A DNA stretch of 36,989 bases from Corynebacterium otitidis ATCC 51513 (GCF_000296405.1 NZ_JH815194.1:389954-426942); one strand, 5' to 3'; positions 7,637 through 18,100 are shown, numbered from the stretch's first letter. Program-made: numbers and translations. Notes: generated from the letters alone by a model not told the origin.

Positions 7637-8153
7637 GCTTGGTCATCCTTTCCGCCGGGGCCAGGACCTTCGCCGTGAGGGCGCCGAGCGCCGCGCCGGC
7701 GAGCGTGTCGCCCGGGTAGTGCACGCCGGCCACGAGGCGCGAGGCGATGACCACCGGGATGCCCGCCAGCGGCGCGCGCGAGCCGGTGAGCCGCGAGAGC
7801 GCGACGAGCGCCGCGGTCGAGGACGTCGCGTGCGAGGACGGGAACGACAGGTTCGACGGCGTGCCGACACGCACCTCGACGCGGGGGTCGGAGGGGCGGC
7901 GGCGGCGCACCAGCCGCTTGATGACGATGGACGCGCCGTGGCTCACGACCGCGGCGGCGCCGAGCCTCAGCCACGGCTCGCGGCGCGCGCGGTCGAGGGC
8001 GGCGCCCGCGGCGGACAGCGCCGCCCAGCCGGCGGCGTGCTCCCCGAACAGGGAGATCGCCCGAGCCGCGGCGACGGAGCCCGGCACGCGGCTGAGCGCG
8101 CGCTGCGCGGCGACGAGGGCATCGGCCTCGGCGCTATCGAGACGGTTAGGCAT
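7623..8153 (-). CDS. PAP2-family phosphatase, probable decaprenylphosphoryl-5-phosphoribose phosphatase
   Basis: A 176-residue membrane phosphatase with the three PAP2 signatures: KRLVRRRRP, SFPSSHATSS and SRLVAGVHYPGD. The two catalytic His and the conserved Arg are present. In mycobacteria and corynebacteria the gene between glfT2 and ubiA (Rv3807c type) is assigned to dephosphorylation of decaprenylphosphoryl-5-phosphoribose, the product of UbiA, before epimerisation by DprE1/DprE2. The start overlaps the glfT2 stop by 8 bases and its end overlaps the ubiA start by 14 bases, so the three genes are translationally coupled. Confidence 0.92.
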   Translation of the reverse strand: MPNRLDSAEADALVAAQRALSRVPGSVAAARAISLFGEHAAGWAALSAAGAALDRARREPWLRLGAAAVVSHGASIVIKRLVRRRRPSDPRVEVRVGTPSNLSFPSSHATSSTAALVALSRLTGSRAPLAGIPVVIASRLVAGVHYPGDTLAGAALGALTAKVLAPAERMTKRDER

Positions 8154-10122
8154 CGAAGACCTGCTTCCACGACGATCGGCTGGTGAGCTCGGGCAGGGCG
8201 GCGCGGTACTCTTCGCGGAGCCGGTCGAACTCTCGCCCGATCCGCCGCTCGAGCTCCACGGACTCCTTAAGCAGCGCGGCGGCGACGTCGCGGTCGCGCT
8301 TGCGGTAGGTCACGCCCTTCCCGCTCGCGGCGGTGACGGTCGCGCCGTCGAGCTGCGAGAGGGAGAACCAGTGCGACTCGTCCTTCTTGAGGTTCGCCTG
8401 GGGCACCTCGTGGTGCCGCTCGTCGGCGCGGGTGAGGTTGTGGAGCACGCCCTTTAAGAGCCAGCGCGGCTTGTAGGCGAGCTTCTTGAGGATCCCGCCG
8501 ACGTCCTGGCGCGGCACGCCCTTATCCCCCGAGGGGTCGGGCAGCTGCGCGGCGCTGGGGATGATCTTCGCGTCCGAGTAGCGCGAGCGGATCTCGTTGA
8601 CGTGCGGGAGGCTCGACTCGAGGATCTCGAAGAGCCGCTCCGGGCCGGCGAGCACGTCGCGCATCGCCTCGTTGCGGATCGCGAGCGTCGAATACTCCAT
8701 GCACAACACGTGCTTGACCGTGGCCTTGCGCAGGTCGCGCAAGAGCCCCTTGATCGGCCCGTCGTGGTGCAGCGCCGCGACGATGAGCCGGTTGCGCAGG
8801 TGGAAGTACGCCTGCCAGTCGATGCTGTCGTCCTTGTCGGTCCACGACATGTGCCACACCGCAACACCCGGCCAGGTGACCGTGTGGAAGCCCGCGCCCC
8901 GGGCGCGCAGCGAGTACTCGGTGTCGTCCCACTTGATGAACAGCGGCAGCGGCTGGCCGAGGTCCTCGACGACGACGCGGGGGAAGAGGCACATCCACCA
9001 GCCGTTGAAGTCCACGTCGATGCGACGGTGCAGGTCCTTGGCCTGAGGATTCTCGGGGCTGGCCTTGCGCCCCTCCCCGCCCAGCGGGAGCTCCGAGAAG
9101 TCGTGGTCGTAGTGCACGTACGGCGCCGGCGCCCACATGAACGACGAGCGGTCGACGATCTCGCCCATGGAGCGCAGCTCCGAGCGCTGCAGCAGGTTGA
9201 GCATCTGCCCGCCGAGGATGAACGGGGTGCGCGCGAAGCGCGCGGTCTGCACCGCGCGGAGGATCGAGTCGGGCTCGATGGCGATGTCGTCGTCCATGAA
9301 GAGGATATAGGGGCTGCGCGCCCGGCCGGCCTTCTTCTGGCCATTGACGCCGCCCATCGCCTCGTACATGATCCGCGAGTAGCCGCCCGAGCCGCCCAGG
9401 TTGCCCTGCCGGAACTCGAAGAACCGGTCGCCGAAGGCCTCGGCGGCCTCCTTAAAGCCCTCCTCGTCGGCGGGGTGCTTGTCGCCCTGGTCGGGCATGA
9501 GCACCGCGTCGATGATCGAGGCGACCTCCTCGTCCTCGCCGAGCGCCTGAAGCGCCGCGACGGCGTCCGCCGGGCGGTTGAACGTCGGGATGCCGACGGT
9601 GACCCGCTTGTCGAAGGGGCCGACCTCCGTGCCGTCGGGCAGGACCTGCGGGCCCGGCGCCTGCGGAGCGAACCAGCCCGCCTCGGAGATGGTGACATCC
9701 GTCTCGGCGGTGACGTCGAACCACAGCCAGCCGCCGTCCTCGAACGGGTCGAGCGACAGGGAGAACTCCGCCGCGTCGTCGGTGACGATCGCGGAGTCGA
9801 GCGCGATGCGCGCCCCGTTGTGGCGGGAGCGGTAGACGTCCACGCGCGCGGTGCCCTCGACGTTGAGGCGGAGGATCACCCGGTCGAGCTGCGACCAGCG
9901 GCGCCAGTAGCTCGCCGGGAACGCGTTGAAGTAGGTCTCGAAGCTCACCTCGGCCGAGGAGGGGATCTCCACGGTGAAGCGGTCGGGAAACACGACCGGG
10001 TCGAGCGTCCGGCGGGTCTCGACGTAGTAGAGCTCGCGGACGTTGTGCGCCTCGCCGACCTTGGGCAGCAGGAATCGCTGGATCTGTTCCACGGCCTCGG
10101 ACGAGGGGGAGTCAGCTGTCAC
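8146..10122 (-). CDS. glfT2: Galactofuranosyltransferase GlfT2
   Basis: A 658-residue bifunctional UDP-galactofuranosyl transferase that builds the alternating beta-1,5/beta-1,6 galactan chain of arabinogalactan at the inner membrane face. The order is an N-terminal beta-sandwich (about 1-165), a GT-A domain opening VTVGIPTFNRP, and a C-terminal helical region. The metal motif MDDDI is at 276-280, the catalytic-base motif WDDTEY at 398-403 and HMSW at 424-427, all as in the M. tuberculosis enzyme. The length is normal. AAGGA sits 8 bases before the GTG start. It heads the glfT2-PAP2-ubiA block. No sign of decay is seen, which contrasts with the mycolate genes nearby. Confidence 0.96.
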   Translation of the reverse strand: MTADSPSSEAVEQIQRFLLPKVGEAHNVRELYYVETRRTLDPVVFPDRFTVEIPSSAEVSFETYFNAFPASYWRRWSQLDRVILRLNVEGTARVDVYRSRHNGARIALDSAIVTDDAAEFSLSLDPFEDGGWLWFDVTAETDVTISEAGWFAPQAPGPQVLPDGTEVGPFDKRVTVGIPTFNRPADAVAALQALGEDEEVASIIDAVLMPDQGDKHPADEEGFKEAAEAFGDRFFEFRQGNLGGSGGYSRIMYEAMGGVNGQKKAGRARSPYILFMDDDIAIEPDSILRAVQTARFARTPFILGGQMLNLLQRSELRSMGEIVDRSSFMWAPAPYVHYDHDFSELPLGGEGRKASPENPQAKDLHRRIDVDFNGWWMCLFPRVVVEDLGQPLPLFIKWDDTEYSLRARGAGFHTVTWPGVAVWHMSWTDKDDSIDWQAYFHLRNRLIVAALHHDGPIKGLLRDLRKATVKHVLCMEYSTLAIRNEAMRDVLAGPERLFEILESSLPHVNEIRSRYSDAKIIPSAAQLPDPSGDKGVPRQDVGGILKKLAYKPRWLLKGVLHNLTRADERHHEVPQANLKKDESHWFSLSQLDGATVTAASGKGVTYRKRDRDVAAALLKESVELERRIGREFDRLREEYRAALPELTSRSSWKQVFDA

Positions 10123-10240
10123 GAAAGAAGTCCTTGAATTCTCGCTTGGGTGTCGTGCGCCGCCGCGCCCCGGCGCGGGGCGCGCGCCCCAGGCGCCCTG
10201 CCGGGCCCCGCGCGCCCGCCGGCGGCGATGTGCGAGGGCA

Positions 10241-10246
10241 AGTTTA
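10241..10246 (-). promoter_or_regulatory. Possible -10 box upstream of glfT2
   Basis: TAAACT on the minus strand lies in the only AT-rich patch of the glfT2 leader. It would give a leader of about 110 bases containing a GGGG(CGCGCG)CCCC palindrome at 10177-10190. No clear -35 box is seen. Confidence 0.3.
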
Positions 10247-10290
10247 ATATGCCGCGCCCCGGGCCCCGAACCGAGCGTGACACGACGAAA

Positions 10291-10327
10291 CCGCCCGCGG
10301 GTCCCGGTCTTCGGGTCCCGCGGGCGG
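10291..10327 (-). terminator. Strong stem-loop terminator after the three-helix-bundle gene
   Basis: Two 16-base arms at 10291-10306 and 10312-10327 match at 15 of 16 positions around a 5-base loop. On the minus strand the stem is followed by TTTCGTCG. The position, about 65 bases after the 79-residue gene and before the glfT2 promoter, suits a minus-strand terminator. Confidence 0.65.
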
Positions 10328-10392
10328 CCTGGCCTGCCCGTCGCCGGGGTCGTCTCGCCCCTGGCGCGGTGTGTTTCTGAGTCGCCAACCCC

Positions 10393-10632
10393 TTAGGCGG
10401 CGTAGCGCATGTCGTCGGCCATGGTCGGCGCGTTGCGCAGCTCCTCGAGCTGGTTGGCGGCGTCGCGCTCGATGAGCACCTTGACGAAGTAGGTGCCCTG
10501 GTGCTGGGAGGCGGCCGAGTCGAGCACGGAGTTCACGGTCCGCTCGCTGAGGACGCCGCCGAAGCGCTTCTGCAGGTCCTCGCGGATGCTCCAGAGCCGG
10601 TCGCGGGCGATGGTACGGATGTTGTTGAACAT
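10393..10632 (-). CDS. Small three-helix-bundle domain protein
   Basis: A 79-residue cytoplasmic protein with the pattern of the actinobacterial three-helix-bundle dimerisation domain that also occurs at the N-terminus of phosphatase-like proteins. Helices run at about 8-23 (RDRLWSIREDLQKRF), 28-42 (SERTVNSVLDSAASQ) and 47-66 (TYFVKVLIERDAANQLEEL). There is no signal peptide and no catalytic residue. A GGAAGGGG stretch lies about 12 bases before the ATG, with a well-formed promoter and a strong terminator either side, so this is an independent single-gene transcript. Its role is unknown. Confidence 0.75.
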   Translation of the reverse strand: MFNNIRTIARDRLWSIREDLQKRFGGVLSERTVNSVLDSAASQHQGTYFVKVLIERDAANQLEELRNAPTMADDMRYAA

Positions 10633-10716
10633 GGTCAGTCGTTCCCCTTCCTGGCTGGCGCACTCGGGGACCGTCCCCGCGCCACCAACCGTTGACTGAT
10701 TGTTAACTTGGCGGTC

Positions 10717-10745
10717 ATCTTAGGGCGTCGGCAAAGTTAACGCAA
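10717..10745 (-). promoter_or_regulatory. Sigma-A type promoter for the three-helix-bundle gene
   Basis: On the minus strand TTGCGT (10740-10745) is separated by 17 bases from TAAGAT (10717-10722). GTTAACTT at 10702-10709 and AAGTTAAC nearby at 10733-10740 form an inverted repeat around the -10 box, a possible operator. Confidence 0.6.
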
Positions 10746-11126
10746 GGGAAACACGCCGGTAGGCGCGTCGCGCGCCGCGCCGAGGGGCAGTGAGCTGGGG
10801 TTTTCCGGCGCCAGAATTTTCATTCCCGACGCCCGCAGGCGCGGCGTTCGCGGCGCGCGGGGGAGCGGCGAAGGGGGCAAGAGACCCCCTGCGACCCGCT
10901 TCTCGGACCGCCCTTTGCGCCCCGCGTTTCGCCGGCGGGCACGCCCCGCGGCCCGCTCAACGGGAGCTTCCCGCCGCGTTTGCCTCCCCCTGGCCTTTCC
11001 TTAACTGCGGCTACGTCCTTCCGTAACGCCGCCTGGCTAGCCTCCCCTTCCGCGCGCCCGCCGCCGGGGACGGCGGCCCGGCCGACCACCACGCCCACCC
11101 GAGCTAAGGAAGCCAGAAGGACACCG
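10746..11126. other. Intergenic region upstream of the metallophosphatase
   Basis: No coding sequence is supported. It holds a short GGGGG/CCCCC hairpin (10873-10889). Just before the metallophosphatase there is a less GC-rich stretch around 10996-11030 that may contain its promoter, but I cannot place boxes with confidence. Confidence 0.4.
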
Positions 11127-14100
11127 ATGAGTATCTCCAGAGTGGCGCTGGCGGGGCTCTCCGCGACGATCGCCGGCAGCCTCGTCATCACCCCGGCCAT
11201 CGCCGCACCCCAGCCCGCCGCCCCCACCGCGCAAGGCGCCGCGCCGGCGACCGCCGTTCCCGCGGCCGACGTCCTCGACGTCGACTTCTCCGACGGCGAT
11301 GCCGCGGACGCCGCCCACGGCATCGACCCCGAGGCCCACGGAGAGGTGAGCCTCCGCCGCGACGAGGCGCTGGGCCGCGGCGTCGCGCGCACCGACTTCG
11401 ACTCGCTGCGCTACGAGCTCCCGGCGGCGACGAGCCCCGCCGCCGAGACCACCGCGAGCATCGAGTGCACGTTCCGACTCGAGGATCAGATCCCCAACGA
11501 GCGCACCCGGCCGCTGTGCGCCGGCGAGGCCGGCGGGCAGCTCTCCCTCAACGCCCGCGGCGGCAAGCTCGCGCTCGAGGCTACGGCCGGCGGCGACGCC
11601 GCCGCCGTCGCGGAAACCCCGCTCGAGCCGCACCGCTGGTACCACGCCACCGGCGTGTTCGACGAGGGCACGCTCACGCTCTACCTCGACGGGGAGCCCG
11701 TCGCGACCGCGACCGCCCCCGACGACAAGCTCGATTCCGTCGAGCCCGGCGAGAAGCCCGCCTGGCGGCTCAGTGCCGAGCGCGAGGCCGTGCCCGTGAC
11801 GTTCGCTGGCCTGCGCGTCCACTCCGCCGCGCTCACTCCGGCAGAGGTCGCCGCCGCCGCGGAGGCCGCCCTGCCCGCCGCGGTCACCGGCCAGGAGCCC
11901 GCCCCGGCGCGGCTCAGCCCCGAGCCCGGCGCGCGCCTCGAGCACGCGGTCGACTTCGAGCTCGAGTGGGACAACCCTGAGCTCGTCCAGCCCGGCGTGG
12001 CGATCACCGTCGACGGCAAGCCCGCCGACCCCGAGGGCCTCATCGGCCCCGGCCTCGAGGAGGGCGAGCACGAGCTCGTCATCAGCGCCCGCACCGTCTT
12101 CGGCCGCGACGTCACCATCCCCGTGCCGTTCACCAGCGGCGCGATCCCCGACGCCGAGGGCGCCAACGCCGAGGCCGGGCAGGCCTCCGCGACGCTGTCG
12201 GCCGCGGCGAGCACCCCCGACGGCGGGCCGCACGAGACTACCTTCTACGCCGGGCGCGCGAGCGAGGGTGAAGGCGTCGCCTCGGGTCTGGTCTCTCAGC
12301 TCCCGGAGACCCTCGAGTTCGACGCGATCGAGGCCGGCGACGTGCCGGCCGACGGCCGCTCGGCCGCCGCCCACCAGGGCGAGATCGCCTTCCAGCGCTT
12401 CGACGTCGACGTCGACGGCCCCGCCGAGGGCCAGTCGCTGCGCTGGGAGGGCTCCGTCGACCCGGCGCGCGCCGTGGAGGTCCGCGTCTGGAACCACCAC
12501 TCCGGCGCCTGGGAGCTCCTCGCCTCGGCGCGGGGCGTCGCCGAGCACCAGCTCGTGCTCAACGCGCCGCTCGAGGAGGGCCACGCCAAGGGCGGCACGG
12601 TGCACGCGCTGGTGACCGGGGTGGACCCGTTCGCCGACGACCTCGACCACGAGGTCGATCAGTCCTTCGAGGACCGGGACGACTACGACTTCTCCATCGT
12701 CCACTACACCGACACCCAGTTCCTCGCCGAGGGCGCCGCGGACCCGGAGCACTCCCCCGAGCAGCGCGCCGTGTGGCAGTCCGCCTACGAGGGGGTCCTC
12801 GACTGGATCGTCGAGAACGCCGAGGAGCGCAACATCGCGTACGCGGCGCACTCGGGCGACATCATCGAAAACTGGGTCGACCCGGAGACCGCCGCCAAGG
12901 ACTACGAGGGCTACCGGGAGATCGCCGAGCGCGAGTTCGACTACGCCGACCGGATCCACGCCGAGTTCGAGAAGGCCGGGATCCCCAACGGGGTGCTCGC
13001 GGGCAACCACGACAACCTGGGCGGCGCGGAGCAGGGCGCGGACAACCTCTACAACCAGTACTTCGGCCCGGAGCGCTACGAGCGGCTCAACGAGCACCCG
13101 GGCTGGGTCGAGCGCCAGGCGAGCTTCCACCCGTGGCGCGAGGGCGACAACGACAACCACTACGACCTCTTCACCGCCGACGGCCTCGACTTCGTGGTCG
13201 TCTACCTCTCCTACGAGGTCGAGGAGGAGGAGGCCGCCTGGGCCGACGAGGTGCTCAAGCAGTACGCGGACCGCAACGCCATCGTCGTCACCCACGCCTA
13301 CAACGAGGCGTCGACCGCGCCGGATGGGCGCGGCGGGCCGTTCTCCCACGACGGGGAGATCATCCAGAGCCGCGTCGTCGACCAGAACCCCAACGTCGCG
13401 CTCGTGCTCTCCGGTCACGACAACGGGGTGAGCATCGTCGTGCGCCAGGACGTCGACGGCGAGAACGACAGCAACGTCATCGAGGCGCTCGCCGACTACC
13501 AGAACTACTTGATCCCCGCCGGCGAGGTGGGGCTCACCGACGTCGACGGGCTCGCCGCCGACGACGGCCTCAAGCTGGGCGCGTCCTACCTGCGGCTCCT
13601 GCAGTTCGACGTGGAGCGCGGCGAGTTCGTCATCGACTCCTACTCGCCGCTCATGGACGACTTCCAGGCCACCGAGTGGGACACCGACAACCGCTACGAC
13701 GGCCGCGAGGACGACGTGCGCCTGCCCATCCAGCTCACCAGCCGGCAGACGAGCTTCACCACCGACTCGGTGATCGTCACCTCCCCCACCGACGAGGAGA
13801 TCGGCCGCGCCCAGGCGCCCTCGGGTAAACCCGCCGTCGTGACCTGGGAGGGCCTCGAGCCCGACCGGCTCTACGCCTGGTACGCGGTCTCCCGCAGCGT
13901 CGCCGCCGGCGAGGCGGGCGGCTCCACCGTCCAGTCGGGCCTCGTGCGCCCGAGCGCCGGCGCCGCGGACACCACCGCCCCGGTGCTCACCGTGCCCGGC
14001 GACGCGACGATCGCCGCCGGGGATCCCTTCGACCCGCTCGAGGGGGTGAGCGCGGTCGACGACGTCGACGGCGACATCACCGACCGCGTGGTGGTCGAGG

Positions 14101-14429
14101 GCGCGCCCGACACGCAGACCCCCGGCACCTACGAGGTGACCTACCTCGTGGCCGACGCGGCCGGCAACCAGGCCGCCGCGAGCCGCATCGTCACCGTCAC
14201 CCGCAACAGCGACGGCGCGGGCTCGCCCGGCGCGACCGCGACCGGCGAGGGCGAACAGCCCGCCGGCGAGGCCGCCGCGGCCGGGAGCGGCTCCCAGGGC
14301 GGCGCCGCCGGGCGCTCCGGGCTCGCCGCGACGGGTGTTAGCGGGGTGCTCGCCGCGCTCGGCATCGGGCTCGGCTCGCTCGCGCTCGGCGGGGCGGCGC
14401 TCGCGCTGAGCCGCCGCGCCCGCGCGTAG
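11127..14429 (+). CDS. Secreted, sortase-anchored calcineurin-like metallophosphatase with LamG-like and DUF5011-type domains
   Basis: An 1100-residue protein. AGAAGGA sits 6 bases before the ATG and a signal peptide runs to about residue 25 (AIAA cleavage region). A LamG/concanavalin-like domain follows (about 60-255, with HRWYHATG and LTLYLDGEP). The central metallophosphatase domain has its metal ligands in order: HYTDTQ (D529), SGDI (D578), GNHDN (N627, H628), VVTHAY (H723) and SGHDNG (H764). A DUF5011-like Ig domain (about 950-1030) and an Ala/Gly linker come next. The end is a sorting signal: LAATG at 1066-1070, a hydrophobic helix and RRARA. LAxTG is the motif linked to class E sortases. 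The substrate is not determined; an extracellular phosphoester is likely. It lies between glfT2 and glf on the plus strand. Confidence 0.88.
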   Translation: MSISRVALAGLSATIAGSLVITPAIAAPQPAAPTAQGAAPATAVPAADVLDVDFSDGDAADAAHGIDPEAHGEVSLRRDEALGRGVARTDFDSLRYELPAATSPAAETTASIECTFRLEDQIPNERTRPLCAGEAGGQLSLNARGGKLALEATAGGDAAAVAETPLEPHRWYHATGVFDEGTLTLYLDGEPVATATAPDDKLDSVEPGEKPAWRLSAEREAVPVTFAGLRVHSAALTPAEVAAAAEAALPAAVTGQEPAPARLSPEPGARLEHAVDFELEWDNPELVQPGVAITVDGKPADPEGLIGPGLEEGEHELVISARTVFGRDVTIPVPFTSGAIPDAEGANAEAGQASATLSAAASTPDGGPHETTFYAGRASEGEGVASGLVSQLPETLEFDAIEAGDVPADGRSAAAHQGEIAFQRFDVDVDGPAEGQSLRWEGSVDPARAVEVRVWNHHSGAWELLASARGVAEHQLVLNAPLEEGHAKGGTVHALVTGVDPFADDLDHEVDQSFEDRDDYDFSIVHYTDTQFLAEGAADPEHSPEQRAVWQSAYEGVLDWIVENAEERNIAYAAHSGDIIENWVDPETAAKDYEGYREIAEREFDYADRIHAEFEKAGIPNGVLAGNHDNLGGAEQGADNLYNQYFGPERYERLNEHPGWVERQASFHPWREGDNDNHYDLFTADGLDFVVVYLSYEVEEEEAAWADEVLKQYADRNAIVVTHAYNEASTAPDGRGGPFSHDGEIIQSRVVDQNPNVALVLSGHDNGVSIVVRQDVDGENDSNVIEALADYQNYLIPAGEVGLTDVDGLAADDGLKLGASYLRLLQFDVERGEFVIDSYSPLMDDFQATEWDTDNRYDGREDDVRLPIQLTSRQTSFTTDSVIVTSPTDEEIGRAQAPSGKPAVVTWEGLEPDRLYAWYAVSRSVAAGEAGGSTVQSGLVRPSAGAADTTAPVLTVPGDATIAAGDPFDPLEGVSAVDDVDGDITDRVVVEGAPDTQTPGTYEVTYLVADAAGNQAAASRIVTVTRNSDGAGSPGATATGEGEQPAGEAAAAGSGSQGGAAGRSGLAATGVSGVLAALGIGLGSLALGGAALALSRRARA

Positions 14430-14433
14430 CTAG

Positions 14434-15711
<1,278 letters not shown>

Positions 15712-15732
15712 GCGCCGGCATCACCGCTTTAC

Positions 15733-15779
15733 CGCACCGCCTCGCGAGGATCGCCCTCGCGGGGCGGTGCGTTTGTTGA
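15733..15779 (+). terminator. Intrinsic terminator of glf
   Basis: Arms at 15733-15749 and 15755-15771 form a 17-base-pair stem with one G-U pair and a 5-base loop. TTTGTTG follows. Confidence 0.85.
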
Positions 15780-16065
15780 TCTCGAGGAACACCACCTTCG
15801 CAGGTGACGAAACTCCCTCTCTGACGAGTTCTGCGTCACACCGCACAGGTTGTTAGTTCGCTATCCTTAAGTAATCGTTCGCGCAAGGCCTTTATCGCTG
15901 GCCGGACGAGAAACCCCTGTCCACCGCCGACTGCAGCAGACACCATTGCCCTGTCCCCTCGAAGCACGCCCTCCGCCAAACGGGGCCGCCTGAGGTGACG
16001 CGGCGCAGGGGTTCCACGCATCGGCCCGACGGTCTCTATTCCTCCACCGATGCGAACGGAGCATC
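15780..16065 (+). promoter_or_regulatory. Intergenic region upstream of the GDPD gene
   Basis: There is no coding signal. It is less GC-rich than its surroundings. GTTCGC occurs twice, at 15856-15861 and 15877-15882, 21 bases apart (two helical turns), flanking a TATCCTTAAG stretch. A small CACCT/AGGTG hairpin is at 15793-15806. A promoter probably lies near 15850-15885 but exact boxes are unclear. Confidence 0.35.
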
Positions 16066-18036
16066 ATGCCCTCGCCACAACCCCATACCGCCGATTTCGG
16101 GCGACCCCGCCATCTCGCCGGGGCGGTCGCCGCGGGTCTGGCCGTCATTTTCCTCGCCGCTAGCCTGCTTCTCGCGGGGCGCGCGGCCGCCGACGAGCCC
16201 GAGTCCACCGATCCCTGTCCGTCCTGGGAAACCCAATACGAGCAGCTCACCTCGCCGGGCCCCGAGCATCACGTCGTCACGGCACGGCACCGGGGGTTCT
16301 TCGATAAGTACACCCCGGAGAACAGCCTGGGAGCGTTCGCGAAGTCCCTCGCGGCCTGCCACCCGGCGATCGAGACGGACGTTCGGCTCACCGCCGACGG
16401 GGTTCCCGTCTCCCTCCACGACGTCAGGGTCGGGAAGATGTTCGAGCCCACCTACGACCCCGAGACCGACACCGGTCCCAACGACCCGATCGCCGAGCTC
16501 ACGCTCGAGGAGATCTCCGCCAAGCAGATGGTCGCCCGGGATCGGACCGTCACCCACTACACGATCCCGACGATCGAGCAGATCCTCGACCTCATCGTCG
16601 AGCGCAAGGGCCAGGCTCTCCTTCACCTGGAGATCAAAGACCCCGCGGCCATGGGACCCACCGCTCAAGTGATCTCCCGGCACGCCCAGGCGCACCCCGA
16701 GGAGCACCTCGACAAGCGCGTGATCATGAAGTTCCCCATGCACTTCTCCCCCACCCCGGAGCACTGGAGCCAGCTCCTCGCCGACGCCGGGGTCACCGAG
16801 CCTCTCATGGCCTACCCCTACGTCACTCCCGCCGCTGCCGCCGCGATCGACGACGGCGAGGTCGTTCCCGACGTCGAGGGGCTCGAACTCAGCACCAACG
16901 CCGCGCGGGCCGTCGCGCAGTGGGCCGCGGCCCCCTCGACGGTCGCGCCAGGCATCGAGGTCGTCATCAAAGACACCAGCGAGTTCTACGAGACGGACCG
17001 CATCACCGACAGCACGTTCGGGCCGTACAACGCTCCGACCTCCCTCGCGCTCGACAACGCGCAGGAGGGCACCATGACCGAGTTCGTCGCGATCGTCCAC
17101 CACTTCTCCAAGCGGCTGGGGGCCTTCGTGCCCGTGCCCGACTTCATGCTGTTCTATGAGGGGCCCGAAGGCGGCTTCACCGTGCCCAACTCCTTCGGTC
17201 CCGAGCCGGTCGTGGCGACCGCGGCGTTCTTCAACGCCCAGTCGTCCTGCTGCTACGACCTCAGCGAGCGCCGCCAACGCACCAAGTACGCGGCCGAGGA
17301 ACACGAGTGGCGGATGAACCTCGACTTCCACCGTCACATGGGGGTCACCCTCATCACCGCCGACGACACCGACACCGTCGAGCTCCACGCCCAGGACCAC
17401 GGGCAGCTCGATCACGTCGCCCGGCCCTCCCCGACGCAGCCTCCCGCCGGGATGCGCTCCGCTCTCTTCACCGAGTACCAGGGCCACGCGGTTCCCGACA
17501 CCGCCACGGTGAAGATCAAGGGCTGGGGCGGCGCGAGCGCATCGGCGTGGGGCGGGCAGGTGTGCCTGTGGAGCGATCCCGAGGCCCCGGTGTGGACGGC
17601 GGCCTGCAACATCGACGCCCCCGACTACACCACCGATCTCGAGATTCACGCCCCGGACGACGGAACGATGCGCATCCGCGACCCGCGCACCGGCCAGTGC
17701 CTCGTCTCTAATCCAGAGGAGGACGACCGCGTGCCGTGGAGCGACGACTGCACCAGCGCCCGGGCCAAATGGGTGCGCACCGCGGAGCATCGGTTCCTCG
17801 ACGCCCATGGCCGAGCCCTGACCTTCGCGTGGGACGACCGGTACTATTACGGCCACCCGTACGCCTACAACTACCTCGTCGAGGGCGAACAGTCCTCCTG
17901 GTCGGTCTGGGACCTCGTGCCCTCGGCGGGCCACGCCGACGACGCGGAGAACGCCTCCGAGAACACCGACCTCGAGGCTCCACTGCCGCCCGTTAGCGGC
18001 GCTCGTCCAGGCGGCGAGGCGTCCTGGCCCGAATAA
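16066..18036 (+). CDS. Secreted glycerophosphodiester phosphodiesterase (GDPD) with lectin-like C-terminal domain
   Basis: A 656-residue exported enzyme predicted to hydrolyse glycerophosphodiesters to glycerol 3-phosphate and an alcohol. CGGAG sits just before the ATG, and a signal/anchor helix spans about 20-42 (ending RAAA). The GDPD core has HRG at 75-77, PENS at 84-87, metal ligands E103 and D105 (ETDVRLTADG), and the second catalytic His in HDV (118-120). HLEIKD supplies the later acidic ligand. After about residue 460 a beta-trefoil, ricin B-like region follows: CLWSDP, LEIHAPDDGTMRIRD, GQCLVS, WSDDC. This is a likely carbohydrate-binding part. It faces the three UgpB-type binding proteins on the opposite strand, which suits processing of substrates for them. 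Confidence 0.88.
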   Translation: MPSPQPHTADFGRPRHLAGAVAAGLAVIFLAASLLLAGRAAADEPESTDPCPSWETQYEQLTSPGPEHHVVTARHRGFFDKYTPENSLGAFAKSLAACHPAIETDVRLTADGVPVSLHDVRVGKMFEPTYDPETDTGPNDPIAELTLEEISAKQMVARDRTVTHYTIPTIEQILDLIVERKGQALLHLEIKDPAAMGPTAQVISRHAQAHPEEHLDKRVIMKFPMHFSPTPEHWSQLLADAGVTEPLMAYPYVTPAAAAAIDDGEVVPDVEGLELSTNAARAVAQWAAAPSTVAPGIEVVIKDTSEFYETDRITDSTFGPYNAPTSLALDNAQEGTMTEFVAIVHHFSKRLGAFVPVPDFMLFYEGPEGGFTVPNSFGPEPVVATAAFFNAQSSCCYDLSERRQRTKYAAEEHEWRMNLDFHRHMGVTLITADDTDTVELHAQDHGQLDHVARPSPTQPPAGMRSALFTEYQGHAVPDTATVKIKGWGGASASAWGGQVCLWSDPEAPVWTAACNIDAPDYTTDLEIHAPDDGTMRIRDPRTGQCLVSNPEEDDRVPWSDDCTSARAKWVRTAEHRFLDAHGRALTFAWDDRYYYGHPYAYNYLVEGEQSSWSVWDLVPSAGHADDAENASENTDLEAPLPPVSGARPGGEASWPE

Positions 18037-18100
18037 CCCAGCCCGTGGTGCCGCTTGCCGCCGGGCACCGCCGCATCGGGAGGGCGAATCTACCTGCCAG

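Noticed and set aside
10177..10190. GGGG(CGCGCG)CCCC palindrome as a terminator before glfT2
   Set aside because: It would lie within the predicted glfT2 leader, has no T-run and is common by chance in DNA this rich in GC.
11037..13418. 793-codon open frame antisense to the metallophosphatase gene
   Set aside because: It is a GC-rich shadow: no family motif, Val/Gly/Asp/Arg-rich, and it lies opposite a well-supported gene.
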